From Bacillota bacterium (GTDB lineage Bacteria; Bacillota; Clostridia; Saccharofermentanales; Saccharofermentanaceae): a stretch of 45,984 nucleotides of DNA. Under the pieces are notes generated by a model. It was not told the origin of the DNA and ran no database searches. It saw nothing but the letters and a program-made list of their open reading frames with translations. This document shows positions 16,118 through 24,437 of the stretch, in pieces (the first letter of the stretch is position 1; each line of letters starts with the position of its first letter). Position numbers and translations under genes: made by a program. The stretch spans positions 1 through 45,984 of the forward strand of contig JAEWUD010000039.1 of the NCBI GenBank assembly GCA_023397475.1, in the 5' to 3' direction.

Positions 16118-17764
16118 ATGCGCGTTACATTTGCGGGAGCCGCCAAAACCGTCACGGGTTCATGCTATCTCGTCGAAACACAGAAGACTTCCTTTGTCAT
16201 AGATTGCGGGATGCATCAGGGTAAATCAGAGGAGACAAGGCTGAATCGCAGCCCTTTTCCGTTCGATGTGGCAAGTATCGACTTTATGCTTCTGACACAC
16301 GCGCATATAGACCATAGCGGCCGTATTCCGCTCCTGTACACGAAGGGATTCGATAAACCGATCTATTGTACGAAGGCTACGGCGGAACTGTGCGGTATTA
16401 TGCTTCCTGACTCCGGTCATATTCAAGAGTCTGAATTCGAGTGGTTGAAGAAGAAGAACGCGCGAGCGGGAATCCATGTCGAAGAACCTCTCTATACGAT
16501 GCAAGATGCCGTGGAAGCATGTAAATTGTTTCGCCACGTATCCTATGACCGGGAATTCCAACCGGCCGAAGATATCCGCGTTGTGATGCGCGATGCCGGT
16601 CATATTCTGGGATCGGCCTTGATTGAGATCTATGTAACGGAAGACACGGGCAAGGAAACCAAGATTGTTTTCTCGGGAGATCTCGGCAACAAGAACATTC
16701 CAATCATGCGGGATCCGACGATCATCGACGGGGCGGACTATCTGGTGATTGAGTCTACTTATGGCGATCGTTTGCATCAGGAGACCGGGGACAAGATTGA
16801 TCTCTTCTTGCGAGCGGTTGAGGAGACCGTTGAGCGCGGCGGCAATGTCATCATTCCTTCCTTTGCGGTCGGCCGAACGCAGGAGGTCATCTATGCGTTG
16901 AACCGTGAGGAGGAGAAATACCGGGGAAGACGTTCGCGATTTATGAGTACACCGGTGTATGTTGACAGTCCGATGGCGGTATCCGCCACGAAGATTTTTC
17001 GAGAGAATGAAGATTGCTTTGACGACGAAGCGAAGGAGTATATCCGTAACGGGGACAACCCTCTCGATTTTGATAACCTTCATTTTACCGAGACAAGTGA
17101 CGAATCCCGTGCGCTGAACTTTGACGAGCAGAGCAAGATTATCATTTCCGCGAGCGGGATGTGTGACGCCGGTCGCATCAAGCATCATCTCAAACACAAC
17201 CTCTGGCGCAAGGACTCTTCGATCCTTTTTGTCGGATATCAGGCGGTCGGAACACTCGGTCGCAGAATTGTCGACGGAGCGAAGAAGGTCAGGATTTTTG
17301 ACGAGGAGATCGCTGTGAACGCGAAAATCGTCAACATAGAGGGCTTTAGCGGGCATGCGGACCAGAAGGGTTTGCTGGACTGGATTCTTGCGATGAAGCA
17401 GAAACCGATGAAGATTCTTCTGGTACACGGTGAAGAAGAGACGATTGAGAAGTTCTCACAGATCATTGCCTCGAGAATCGGAATACCGACCATTATTCCG
17501 AGCCTGGACGAGACCGTAGAGCTCGGGCAGGAAGTGAGAAGACCGGCTATGGCGATCGCCCGGACGATTCCGGATTCATCTGTCCCGGCAAGCCCGGTCA
17601 GCGATAATCTGGATGATCTTCAGTCCCAGTTCGATGAGCTAATGGTTCGCCTGAAGAGAAGTCTTACAGGCGTTGCGGTTCAAGAGGAGCGCAGTCGTAT
17701 TCTGTTGCGCTATCGTTCGATGATTCAGAAGGTCACGGATGAGGTATTTTCGCGACTGAAGTGA
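16118..17764 (+). CDS. Beta-CASP metallo-beta-lactamase, RNA-processing type
   Basis: 548 residues. The start follows GGAGGAG by seven bases. The metallo-beta-lactamase fold opens with GAAKTVTGSCYLVE, then the zinc motif HAHIDHSG, followed by the later His/Asp ligands (DAGHILGSA; FSGDLG). The beta-CASP insertion carries IPSFAVGRTQEVIYAL and ends at the C-terminal RMMBL-like EGFSGHADQKGLL and LVHGEEE. This is the CPSF-like/YsH1-like bacterial group, expected to be an RNA endo- or exonuclease. About 70 extra C-terminal residues form a helical tail of unknown role. It lacks the KH domain seen in archaeal members. Convergent with the SNase gene seven bases away. Confidence 0.9.
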   Translation: MRVTFAGAAKTVTGSCYLVETQKTSFVIDCGMHQGKSEETRLNRSPFPFDVASIDFMLLTHAHIDHSGRIPLLYTKGFDKPIYCTKATAELCGIMLPDSGHIQESEFEWLKKKNARAGIHVEEPLYTMQDAVEACKLFRHVSYDREFQPAEDIRVVMRDAGHILGSALIEIYVTEDTGKETKIVFSGDLGNKNIPIMRDPTIIDGADYLVIESTYGDRLHQETGDKIDLFLRAVEETVERGGNVIIPSFAVGRTQEVIYALNREEEKYRGRRSRFMSTPVYVDSPMAVSATKIFRENEDCFDDEAKEYIRNGDNPLDFDNLHFTETSDESRALNFDEQSKIIISASGMCDAGRIKHHLKHNLWRKDSSILFVGYQAVGTLGRRIVDGAKKVRIFDEEIAVNAKIVNIEGFSGHADQKGLLDWILAMKQKPMKILLVHGEEETIEKFSQIIASRIGIPTIIPSLDETVELGQEVRRPAMAIARTIPDSSVPASPVSDNLDDLQSQFDELMVRLKRSLTGVAVQEERSRILLRYRSMIQKVTDEVFSRLK

Positions 17765-17771
17765 TGATTCA

Positions 17772-18674
17772 TCATGCGGCGGCATCCGATGCTATGTCCA
17801 GAAACAGGTCGTAATACTTGTCGTTGTCGCCGACGGCGATGGGTTCCGCCAGACCCTGGGCGAGGAGAAGGGCACTGATATTTCCTGACCGAACATTCTC
17901 CGGAGTAATCTCTTCGGGTATCTCGAGCCAGATATAGGCGAGTAGGCGGCCGTATTTGTCGCGATCATCATTGTCCATTTCGAGATATACATATTGGTCA
18001 AGGATCATCTCCCGCGTATAATCAGCAGCTTCCTCGGCGAGAGGTTCCGCAGCCTTGTCCGGTTTCTCCGTCTCGGGAGCGTCGACGCCGATCAGACGGA
18101 TTTTCTCTTCAGAGCCGTCCGACATTTGAGCCCAGACCGTATCACCATCGATTACGTTGGTGATATAGATTTTCTCGAAGCTGTATTCGACCTGCCGGAG
18201 AATATCCTCTTCGGAAGCGGGAAGGATCTCAAACGTACCATCGTACAGCGCCAGCGTACCTCGAAATTCAAACGTGACGCCGGGCGTGAATTGCAAGTCG
18301 TTTACGCCGGTAGATTTTTTGATGTAAACAGGGAAAACGCTGTCATCGGTTTGAACTTCAATCAGTAGATTGCCGCTCTTGGCGCGTGAAATCGACAGAA
18401 TCTCCCCTGAGACCACAAAAGACTCTCCGAGATGATCCTCGGTGAGATTCTCTCCGGCGAGACGAGGCGATGCATCGTCGATCAGCGTTCCTCGATCGAT
18501 GGTTACATCCGGATCGCTTTGCGAAGCGGGACGATGGACGGAGCTTGACGGCGAATCAATGTCCGGTCTCGGCGGCACGGCAGATGTATCCGGGGAAACC
18601 GGAATACATCCTGTCATAAGAAGGATTGAAATCAGAAGAAGCAGTAGTGTGAACCGAAAACGGCGAAAGGACAT
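17772..18674 (-). CDS. Lipoprotein with OB-like domain and staphylococcal-nuclease domain
   Basis: 300 residues. Lipoprotein signal: basic MSFRRFRF, hydrophobic stretch, lipobox LMTGC. A Ser/Pro linker is followed by an OB-fold-like domain (about 80-160, SFVVSGEILSISRAKSG...) and then a thermonuclease domain (about 170-300). The SNase marks are VIDGDTVW, RLIGVDAPETEKP (the Arg and Glu of the active site) and DKYGRLLAYIW (second Arg). It is expected to degrade extracellular DNA or RNA at the cell surface with calcium. The start at 18674 follows GGAGG. No partner gene is evident nearby. Confidence 0.87.
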   Translation of the reverse strand: MSFRRFRFTLLLLLISILLMTGCIPVSPDTSAVPPRPDIDSPSSSVHRPASQSDPDVTIDRGTLIDDASPRLAGENLTEDHLGESFVVSGEILSISRAKSGNLLIEVQTDDSVFPVYIKKSTGVNDLQFTPGVTFEFRGTLALYDGTFEILPASEEDILRQVEYSFEKIYITNVIDGDTVWAQMSDGSEEKIRLIGVDAPETEKPDKAAEPLAEEAADYTREMILDQYVYLEMDNDDRDKYGRLLAYIWLEIPEEITPENVRSGNISALLLAQGLAEPIAVGDNDKYYDLFLDIASDAAA

Positions 18675-18779
18675 GAAAAAACCTCCGGATGCAAAGGATC
18701 GGGTGGATACGAGTCTCGCTCAGGCAAGCGCGAATCGTTTGTCCTTTCCGATATTACCATGAACCCTAAGGTTTTTTCG

Positions 18780-19043
18780 TTATTTCGACAGTTTATCTAC
18801 GATTTCCATGATCTCTTCGATCTTCTTCCGGCTTTCCGGATTCGGCATTGATTCTTCGACACAACAGGAAAGATGGCTGCGCAGAACCTGACGGTTACAG
18901 TTGCGGAGAATTGCCTGAGTTGCCAGAATCTGGTTACTGATATCTATGCAGTAACGATCCTCTTCAACCATTTTGAGAAGTCCGTCCAGTTGTCCGCGAG
19001 CTGTCTTGAGAAGACGCTCAACCTTGTCTTTGTCTGCCTTCAT
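18780..19043 (-). CDS. csoR: Copper-sensing repressor CsoR
   Basis: 87 residues, all-helical DUF156 family. The Cu(I) ligands C32, H57 and C61 are present with the same spacing as in the characterised CsoR proteins (C-x24-H-x3-C). R16-Q18 and the helix DRYCIDISNQ are typical. Apo-CsoR binds a G/C-rich pseudo-palindrome and lets go on copper binding. It is the last gene of the copA-copZ-csoR operon, twelve bases after copZ, and would control the whole operon through the site at 21655-21676. AAGGGAG precedes its ATG. Confidence 0.93.
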   Translation of the reverse strand: MKADKDKVERLLKTARGQLDGLLKMVEEDRYCIDISNQILATQAILRNCNRQVLRSHLSCCVEESMPNPESRKKIEEIMEIVDKLSK

Positions 19044-19055
19044 ATTGCGACTCCC

Positions 19056-19313
19056 TTACTTTGCCGTATTCTTATTGCGAAAGAAGAATCCTTTCTTCTC
19101 CGGCACATCCTCGATACTCTCCACCTCATATCCGGCATCTGTAATCAAATCGACCATCTGTTTATCAGGAATCTGTTCGGGAGAATCAACGATACAGGTT
19201 CTTGTCTTGAGGGTTACTTCAGCTTTCACTCCCGGAATGGTCATGAGCGCGGTTTCGACTCTGCGCTTGCAATGATCACAACTCATATTATTGACGATCA
19301 GTTTCTTTCTCAT
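19056..19313 (-). CDS. copZ: CopZ-like copper chaperone (HMA domain)
   Basis: 85 residues. A single heavy-metal-associated domain with MSCDHC (C12, C15) near the N-terminus, DAGYEVESIED at the end of the fold, and a short basic tail (FFFRNKNTAK) absent from standard 69-residue CopZ. It is expected to carry Cu(I) to the N-terminal domain of CopA and to CsoR. Only six bases separate it from the copA stop. The ribosome site is AAAGGATG. Confidence 0.88.
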   Translation of the reverse strand: MRKKLIVNNMSCDHCKRRVETALMTIPGVKAEVTLKTRTCIVDSPEQIPDKQMVDLITDAGYEVESIEDVPEKKGFFFRNKNTAK

Positions 19314-19319
19314 AGAAGT

Positions 19320-21638
19320 TCATCCTTTCTTGTGGCGACTTGCGCGAAATCGGCGCAGACGCAATGCGTTTGTAACGACAAAGATTGAGCTTATACTCAT
19401 GGCCGCCGCAGCGAACATGGGATTTAGAAGAAGCCCGGTTAGAGGAAAGAGAATACCGGCGGCCAGAGGAATTCCGATGACGTTATAGAAGAAAGCCCAG
19501 AAAAGATTCTGACGGATATTCCGAAGCACGGCCCGGCTGAGTTCGATGGCGTCCGCAACGATGCGAACGTCGCTTTGCATAAGGACGATGTCGGCGGATT
19601 CGATGGCGATATCCGTACCGGAACCGATGGCGATTCCGACATCCGCTCGGGCGAGGGCGGGTGCGTCGTTGATGCCGTCGCCGACCATCGCAACAACATG
19701 TCCCGCTTTACGAAGCAAACGTATCTCCTCGTCTTTATCCTGCGGCAGGACCTCCGCGCGAACATAATCGATTCCCAGGCGTTTTCGAATGGCTTCAGCC
19801 GTTCGTTTATTATCACCCGTAAGCATCATGACGGAGATTTTTTTCTCGCGAAGAATACGGATCGCTTCATAACTCGTTTCGCGGATCGGATCTTCAACAC
19901 CTGCGATACCGAGGATTCGTTTCGTGTCGTCAAAACACAGGATCGATTTTCCCTCGTCGGATATGTCTTCGGCGATTTTGCGCCAGGCTGTGTCGATCAA
20001 GCCGCGTGATTCGGCGTTTGCAAAGCTGCCCGCGATATATCGCTGGCCGTCGAGCACCGCCTCGAGTCCGATGCCGGGAGTGACGGCGAAATGCGTCACT
20101 TTCTCGGGAATGACCCCTTCTTCCTGCGCCTTCGTCAGGACGGCAAGCGCAAGCGGGTGTTCGGAATACTTCTCAAGTGATGCGGCTATGCGAAGAAGCT
20201 CATGGTTCGTCAGTCCTTCGCATGCTTGGAGAAAGGTGATGCGAGGAGCCCCTTCCGTCAAGGTACCGGTCTTATCGACGACAACGGTATCGACACCTGA
20301 CAGCTTTTCGAGGGCTTCGGCCGATTTGACAAGTATTCCTGCCGCAGCACCTTTACCGGTGCCGACCATGATCGCCACAGGCGTTGCGAGACCTAATGCG
20401 CAAGGACAGGAGATGACAAGCACGGATACGGCCGCGGTCAGGGCAAATTCAGCACTCTGTCCGAGCAAGATCCAGACGACGGCGGTAATCACGGCAATGG
20501 CGATGACAATCGGTACGAACACGCCGCTGACCTTATCGGCAAGCCGGGCAATCGGAGCCTTGGAAGAAGACGCTTCATCCATCAAACGTATAATCTGTGC
20601 AAGGGTGGTATCCTCGCCGACCTTCACGGCGCGCATCAGGAAGAATCCGTTCTGATTGACCGAAGCGGTGACGACAGAATCGCCGGGCATCTTCTCGACG
20701 GGAAGACTCTCTCCGGTGATTGCGGATTGGTCGATCGCACCGGACCCCTCAACGATCACACCGTCGACGGGTACACGCGTACCGGGACGAACGGCAAGTA
20801 TATCACCGGGAACAATCTGCGAAACAGGAACTTCTTTCTCCTCTTTTCCGGAAACAAGAATCGCGGTCTCCGGAGAAAGTGAGATCAATTTGTTGATCGC
20901 GTCCGAGGTGCGTCTTTTCGAGCGTTCCTCCAGGAATTTGCCGAGCGTAATGAGGGTGAGAATTGTTCCGGCAGATTCGAAGTATATATTGTCCAGAAGC
21001 GGCTCGACGGACATCAGATCACCGCGGCCGAGGAGAAATCCGATGCGAAAAATAACGTATACGCCGTAAATCACCGCAGCGGATGAGCCGATGGCGATGA
21101 GAGTGTCCATATTGGGAGCGCGGTGAAGCAAGGTCCGAAATCCGACTTGGAAAAACTTGCGATTTACATAGAGAATTGGAAGAAGTAACAAGAACTGTGT
21201 GAAGGTATATGCAATTCCGTTCTCAGGTCCGTGAAAAAAGTCGACGATGAAACCGGGGACCGGCAAACCAATCCACATCTTCAGCATGTGGTGCATTGCA
21301 AGATACATCAGGGGAAGAAGAAAAGAGAAGGACAGGATGAGTCGGAATCGGGCTGATGAAACATCGTTCTGAACGGCGGACGAGCGAGCTTGCGGCTGTT
21401 CGGTTGCGGGAGAGACTTCGCCGGTGGAATCTTCAACGGATGCACCGTAACCGGCTTTGACAACTGCGGCTACGATTGCATCATCCGTGATTTGTGATTC
21501 ATCATATTCGACGGACATTCGCTCGGTCAATAGATTCACTTCAGCATGCAGAACTCCGGTTTCTTTCGATACAGATTTCTGCACCGCGGAGGAGCAGGCT
21601 GAACAGGACATGCCCTCGATTTTGTAACGCTTTTTCAT
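19320..21638 (-). CDS. copA: Copper-exporting P1B-type ATPase CopA
   Basis: 772 residues. One N-terminal HMA domain (MSCSAC, C12/C15), then eight membrane helices with the transport motif SCPCALGLATP, the phosphorylation motif DKTGTLTEG, TGDN and GDGINDAPALA. The CPC motif and the last two helices' Asn/Tyr and Met/Ser pattern (FYNVIGIPLAAG, MFAAAAMSISS) place it in the Cu(I) group (P1B-1). It pumps copper out of the cytoplasm. It is first in the operon, with the promoter and CsoR site directly upstream. Confidence 0.95.
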   Translation of the reverse strand: MKKRYKIEGMSCSACSSAVQKSVSKETGVLHAEVNLLTERMSVEYDESQITDDAIVAAVVKAGYGASVEDSTGEVSPATEQPQARSSAVQNDVSSARFRLILSFSFLLPLMYLAMHHMLKMWIGLPVPGFIVDFFHGPENGIAYTFTQFLLLLPILYVNRKFFQVGFRTLLHRAPNMDTLIAIGSSAAVIYGVYVIFRIGFLLGRGDLMSVEPLLDNIYFESAGTILTLITLGKFLEERSKRRTSDAINKLISLSPETAILVSGKEEKEVPVSQIVPGDILAVRPGTRVPVDGVIVEGSGAIDQSAITGESLPVEKMPGDSVVTASVNQNGFFLMRAVKVGEDTTLAQIIRLMDEASSSKAPIARLADKVSGVFVPIVIAIAVITAVVWILLGQSAEFALTAAVSVLVISCPCALGLATPVAIMVGTGKGAAAGILVKSAEALEKLSGVDTVVVDKTGTLTEGAPRITFLQACEGLTNHELLRIAASLEKYSEHPLALAVLTKAQEEGVIPEKVTHFAVTPGIGLEAVLDGQRYIAGSFANAESRGLIDTAWRKIAEDISDEGKSILCFDDTKRILGIAGVEDPIRETSYEAIRILREKKISVMMLTGDNKRTAEAIRKRLGIDYVRAEVLPQDKDEEIRLLRKAGHVVAMVGDGINDAPALARADVGIAIGSGTDIAIESADIVLMQSDVRIVADAIELSRAVLRNIRQNLFWAFFYNVIGIPLAAGILFPLTGLLLNPMFAAAAMSISSIFVVTNALRLRRFRASRHKKG

Positions 21639-21654
21639 ATTAACACCACCAATA

Positions 21655-21676
21655 CTACACCCCCAGAGGGGTATTC
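21655..21676 (-). promoter_or_regulatory. CsoR operator upstream of copA
   Basis: Read on the minus strand the site contains ATACCCCTCTGGGGGTGTA, the classic CsoR pattern of TACCCC and GGGGTA half-sites. It lies just downstream of the -10 box and upstream of the copA start. The operon encodes CsoR itself, so negative autoregulation released by copper is expected. Confidence 0.85.
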
Positions 21677-21686
21677 ATCTATCTCA

Positions 21687-21714
21687 ATTGTACTTCATAT
21701 CATGAGTAAGTCAA
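21687..21714 (-). promoter_or_regulatory. Promoter of copA-copZ-csoR
   Basis: On the minus strand TTGACT (21709-21714), a 16-base spacer, and TACAAT (21687-21692). The CsoR site begins about ten bases downstream of the -10 box, so bound CsoR would block initiation or escape. Confidence 0.8.
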
Positions 21715-21755
21715 TGCGCCATTCTTTGAGGATTCGTTGGTTTGATATCCTGCGG

Positions 21756-21784
21756 TTCTCATCAAAGATTTGACGTGATATGAT
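21756..21784 (+). promoter_or_regulatory. Candidate promoter of the LURP-like gene and ridA
   Basis: TTCTCA (21756-21761), 17-base spacer, TATGAT (21779-21784), about 40 bases before the ATG at 21824. Confidence 0.5.
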
Positions 21785-21823
21785 GGGGGAAAGACCAATG
21801 ATACATGCGAATGAGGATCCATA

Positions 21824-22315
21824 ATGAGACTGATATTTGCCCCTGATCCAGAACAGAATACATCCGGGAAAACCGTTCTCATTCAGGATGCAAACGGCAA
21901 GACCAAATGGGTCGTCGGAATAACAGGCGAATCCCGCGTGACTGTCATTACCATAGAAGGCAAGCACGAGGCATCCGCATCGATTGCTCTTCATCGCGGC
22001 ATTTTTTCGACAAAGGCAGAGTTTACAACTCTCTCCGGCGACCGGATCAAGGTCCGTCGCCAACGAAGCAAATTGCCGGTTTTCGAGGGGAATGATTGGG
22101 CCGTTAAGGGCAAATCATATCCGGAGGAGTTCTATATCGATGCCGGTTATGGGAAGATTGCTACGGTTCATGTGCCGGTCTCAGGAAGAACTGACACGAC
22201 GAAGAAGAAGATTGGTCTTGATCCGCAACGTTTCATAGATACGACGATCGATTGCTCACTTACAGCAATACCGATGGATGTTGTATGCGCAGTCTTATCG
22301 ATCCTGGCATTGTGA
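21824..22315 (+). CDS. LURP-one/tubby-C-like (YxjI-type) domain protein
   Basis: 163 residues with no signal peptide. The pattern of short beta strands, with VLIQDANGKTKWVVG near the start, DWAVKGKSYPEEFYID and AGYGKIATVHV in the middle, and a hydrophobic C-terminal helix (MDVVCAVLSILAL), is that of the LURP-one-related/YxjI fold, a 12-strand barrel around a central helix. Function of bacterial members is unknown; membrane-lipid binding is proposed for the wider fold. The gene lies 22 bases upstream of ridA and shares its direction. The family call is by pattern only. Confidence 0.6.
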   Translation: MRLIFAPDPEQNTSGKTVLIQDANGKTKWVVGITGESRVTVITIEGKHEASASIALHRGIFSTKAEFTTLSGDRIKVRRQRSKLPVFEGNDWAVKGKSYPEEFYIDAGYGKIATVHVPVSGRTDTTKKKIGLDPQRFIDTTIDCSLTAIPMDVVCAVLSILAL

Positions 22316-22337
22316 TTAGAATCATGGAGGAAATCTT

Positions 22338-22721
22338 ATGACTATCAGTAAGAAAATCATCGCTACAGAGAAGGCTCCTAAGGCAATCGGGCCCTATGTT
22401 CAGGCCGTTGAAAGCAATGGTTTCTTATTCTTATCCGGTCAGCTCGGCCTCGATCCTACGAGTCTGCAACTGCCAACCACCATCGAAGAACAGACAAGAA
22501 ACTGCCTTGCGAACATTGAAGAGGTTCTGGCAGCGGCCGAACTGACAAAGAACCACGTCGTGAAGACAACGGTGTTTCTTACGGATATGCAGAACTTTGG
22601 CACTGTAAATCAAATATATGCGGAATTCTTTACGGAGAACTTTCCGGCGCGTTCACTTGTGGCCGTCAAGGAGCTTCCCAAAGGCGGCTCGATCGAGATC
22701 GAGTGCATCGCGATTCGATAA
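22338..22721 (+). CDS. ridA: RidA family enamine/imine deaminase
   Basis: 127 residues, the usual length. Family marks: KAPKAIGPYVQAV near the start, LFLSGQLGLDP, and the conserved Arg in FPARSLVAV followed by LPKGGSIEIECIAI. RidA hydrolyses reactive 2-aminoacrylate and related imines released by PLP enzymes, in the cytoplasm, as a trimer. TGGAGGAAA sets the start. A small CATCGCG/CGCGATG hairpin follows the gene. Confidence 0.93.
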   Translation: MTISKKIIATEKAPKAIGPYVQAVESNGFLFLSGQLGLDPTSLQLPTTIEEQTRNCLANIEEVLAAAELTKNHVVKTTVFLTDMQNFGTVNQIYAEFFTENFPARSLVAVKELPKGGSIEIECIAIR

Positions 22722-22733
22722 ATGCAAGATGCC

Positions 22734-22757
22734 CATCGCGGCTGTCGCGATGTTTCT
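22734..22757 (+). terminator. Possible terminator after ridA
   Basis: CATCGCG (22734-22740) pairs with CGCGATG (22746-22752) around a 5-base loop, followed by TTTCT. The T run is short. It lies between convergent genes. Confidence 0.4.
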
Positions 22758-22767
22758 CCTCGACAGT

Positions 22768-23247
22768 TTACTTCGATGCCTCCGCGGGCCCCAAGATGGA
22801 GTCAAGTAAGCGATCCACAGAAGCGTCGAGTCTCCGTTGGGAGTCCGCGAGTTCTGTTCCTCTTGCGATCATCCGTTCAACCTCGTCTGATAGATCGATG
22901 ATGTAGGATCGAGCCGGAGTCTCGCTCATTTCGATGCGTTGTAGGAGCCAGCCGTTCCTTGCGAGAAGATCGCTCAGGTCGTTCTTAAAATGTTCGCAGA
23001 GATTCTCCAGCGTCGGATTAACCGCGGTGAACGGATCGACGGCATTGATGTTGATATCCTGGTAAAACGAGAAATATTTCTCAACTTCTTTCTCAATGAA
23101 ATCGAACTGAACAAAGTCATCCTTCACCTTGATGGTATCCAGAGAGATCTCCCACGTATGAGGATGATTCTGTCCGAGTACACCATTCAGGTAGATGGCA
23201 TGATTGGCGTTCACGTAGAACTTAAAGGTATATTCAGTATATCTCAT
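22768..23247 (-). CDS. PTPS-like (6-pyruvoyl-tetrahydropterin synthase-related) protein of the exosortase locus
   Basis: 159 residues with a QueD/PTPS fold. The three zinc His are kept (H16 in NANHA; H28 and H30 in NHPHTW), and the late pterin-anchoring Glu is kept (SETP). The catalytic Cys that QueD has just before the HxH motif is missing, so it is unlikely to make carboxy-tetrahydropterin. A helical tail of about 45 residues follows the fold. It is the last gene of the exosortase-G type operon and its start overlaps the stop of the GGDEF-like gene (ATGA). It resembles the N-terminal 130 residues of the 1000-residue protein encoded first in the operon. Known family: PTPS-related proteins that accompany XrtG; function not known. 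Confidence 0.8.
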   Translation of the reverse strand: MRYTEYTFKFYVNANHAIYLNGVLGQNHPHTWEISLDTIKVKDDFVQFDFIEKEVEKYFSFYQDININAVDPFTAVNPTLENLCEHFKNDLSDLLARNGWLLQRIEMSETPARSYIIDLSDEVERMIARGTELADSQRRLDASVDRLLDSILGPAEASK

Positions 23248-24416
23248 GCTGCTCCCGCCGCCTTTCTCGCTCGTTGAAACGCTTCGTCAAGCGTCTCGTC
23301 CGACTCTCTTATTGCCCGGCCGCAGCTAAAGGTCGCCTCAGAATGCAACTCAGACAAAGAAAAGGCAATTCTTCTCTCCATACGAGATAAGTCTTCGGCG
23401 GTAGCCCCGAGGATGATAACTGCAAATTCCGCTTTGCCGACACGTGCCGCTATCTCCTTCGAAGACAAGTTCTTCAACAGAGCTTCAGCGGCGTCCTGGA
23501 TCAAGGACGTAACCGTCTGGTATCCATATTGGCCGTAAAGAAGAGCGAGTTGGTCGAGGTGAATCGAGAGGAAACCGACTTCCGTCACCTTCCGGGAGGG
23601 GAGCCGTTCGAGACAGGTTCGGAAAAAATCCTCCGTATACAAACCGGTTCGGATATCCGAAACATCATCTGTTTTCTCATCTCGGTCGGCGAAGAGCCGG
23701 TCGCCCTGTTCTTGAATCAGGATATTCTTATCCTTCATCTCATTCTTCATACGCTGGATGTCCAGATTTTTGCGATAGTTCAAGATCGAGAGATAAGAGA
23801 CGGAGGCGACAAGAACCAAGAGGGATGCAGCTACAAGTATGCGGAGCTGCATCTGTGCGGATGCATAACCCGTGGTTGAGAGAAGATAACTTTGCAGGAT
23901 CGAGATTGTGACGCAGTAGGTCTTTCCGTCAATCTCGGTACATGCTCCGCTGATCAACTCATTGCCCAGACTAACATCCTTGACCATCAATACGGAGAAA
24001 CTTTGTCCGGATCGTATTTGTTGAATGAGTTCCTGTATTCCTGTTCCGCCGGCGCGTATGTACTCATCGGACAGGTCTTCCAGTGACATGCCGGACAACT
24101 CGTCGGTACGCGTAGCGTTCTTCTCGTAAACAATGCTGTCATCTATGACAAGAGACCAATACGAGACACCGTCAGACGGTGCCTGGGCTATGATCTCGCT
24201 GGCACTGGACGGATCGGCAGCACGGGACTTCAAGTCAGTTGCCATTTGCTCGGCGAGGGCTACGTTACGGAGCGAAACCCCCTGCATATAGCCGCTCTGC
24301 TGGGCTTCTTCCTGTGCCAGAAAATAGAACCATGCGGAGATCGCCAACAGAAAAGTGATGAAGGCAATGCCAAGAGAGGCGAGGATATTCTTACTGTTTC
24401 TCGAGGCAGATTCCAT
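23244..24416 (-). CDS. Membrane sensor with degenerate GGDEF domain, exosortase locus
   Basis: 390 residues. First membrane helix at about 11-33, an extracytoplasmic sensor region of about 155 residues, a second helix at about 191-213, a coiled-coil-like linker, and a C-terminal domain with the GGDEF fold (TGLYTEDFFRTCLERL ... ARVGKAEFAVII). The active-site GGDEF is GKAEF here, and no RxxD inhibitory site is seen, so diguanylate cyclase activity is improbable; it could bind GTP or act as a scaffold. It lies between the glycosyltransferase (21 bases) and the small PTPS-like gene (overlap). In poly-GlcNAc-type systems the synthase is often tied to c-di-GMP, so a regulatory role over the GT2 is a fair guess. 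Confidence 0.8.
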   Translation of the reverse strand: MESASRNSKNILASLGIAFITFLLAISAWFYFLAQEEAQQSGYMQGVSLRNVALAEQMATDLKSRAADPSSASEIIAQAPSDGVSYWSLVIDDSIVYEKNATRTDELSGMSLEDLSDEYIRAGGTGIQELIQQIRSGQSFSVLMVKDVSLGNELISGACTEIDGKTYCVTISILQSYLLSTTGYASAQMQLRILVAASLLVLVASVSYLSILNYRKNLDIQRMKNEMKDKNILIQEQGDRLFADRDEKTDDVSDIRTGLYTEDFFRTCLERLPSRKVTEVGFLSIHLDQLALLYGQYGYQTVTSLIQDAAEALLKNLSSKEIAARVGKAEFAVIILGATAEDLSRMERRIAFSLSELHSEATFSCGRAIRESDETLDEAFQRARKAAGAA

Positions 24417-24437
24417 GGGATTCTCCGATCTTTACGT

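Noticed and set aside
22768..23247. queD or folate-pathway enzyme
   Set aside because: The catalytic Cys is missing, no queC, queE or folE neighbours exist, and the gene sits in the exosortase operon.
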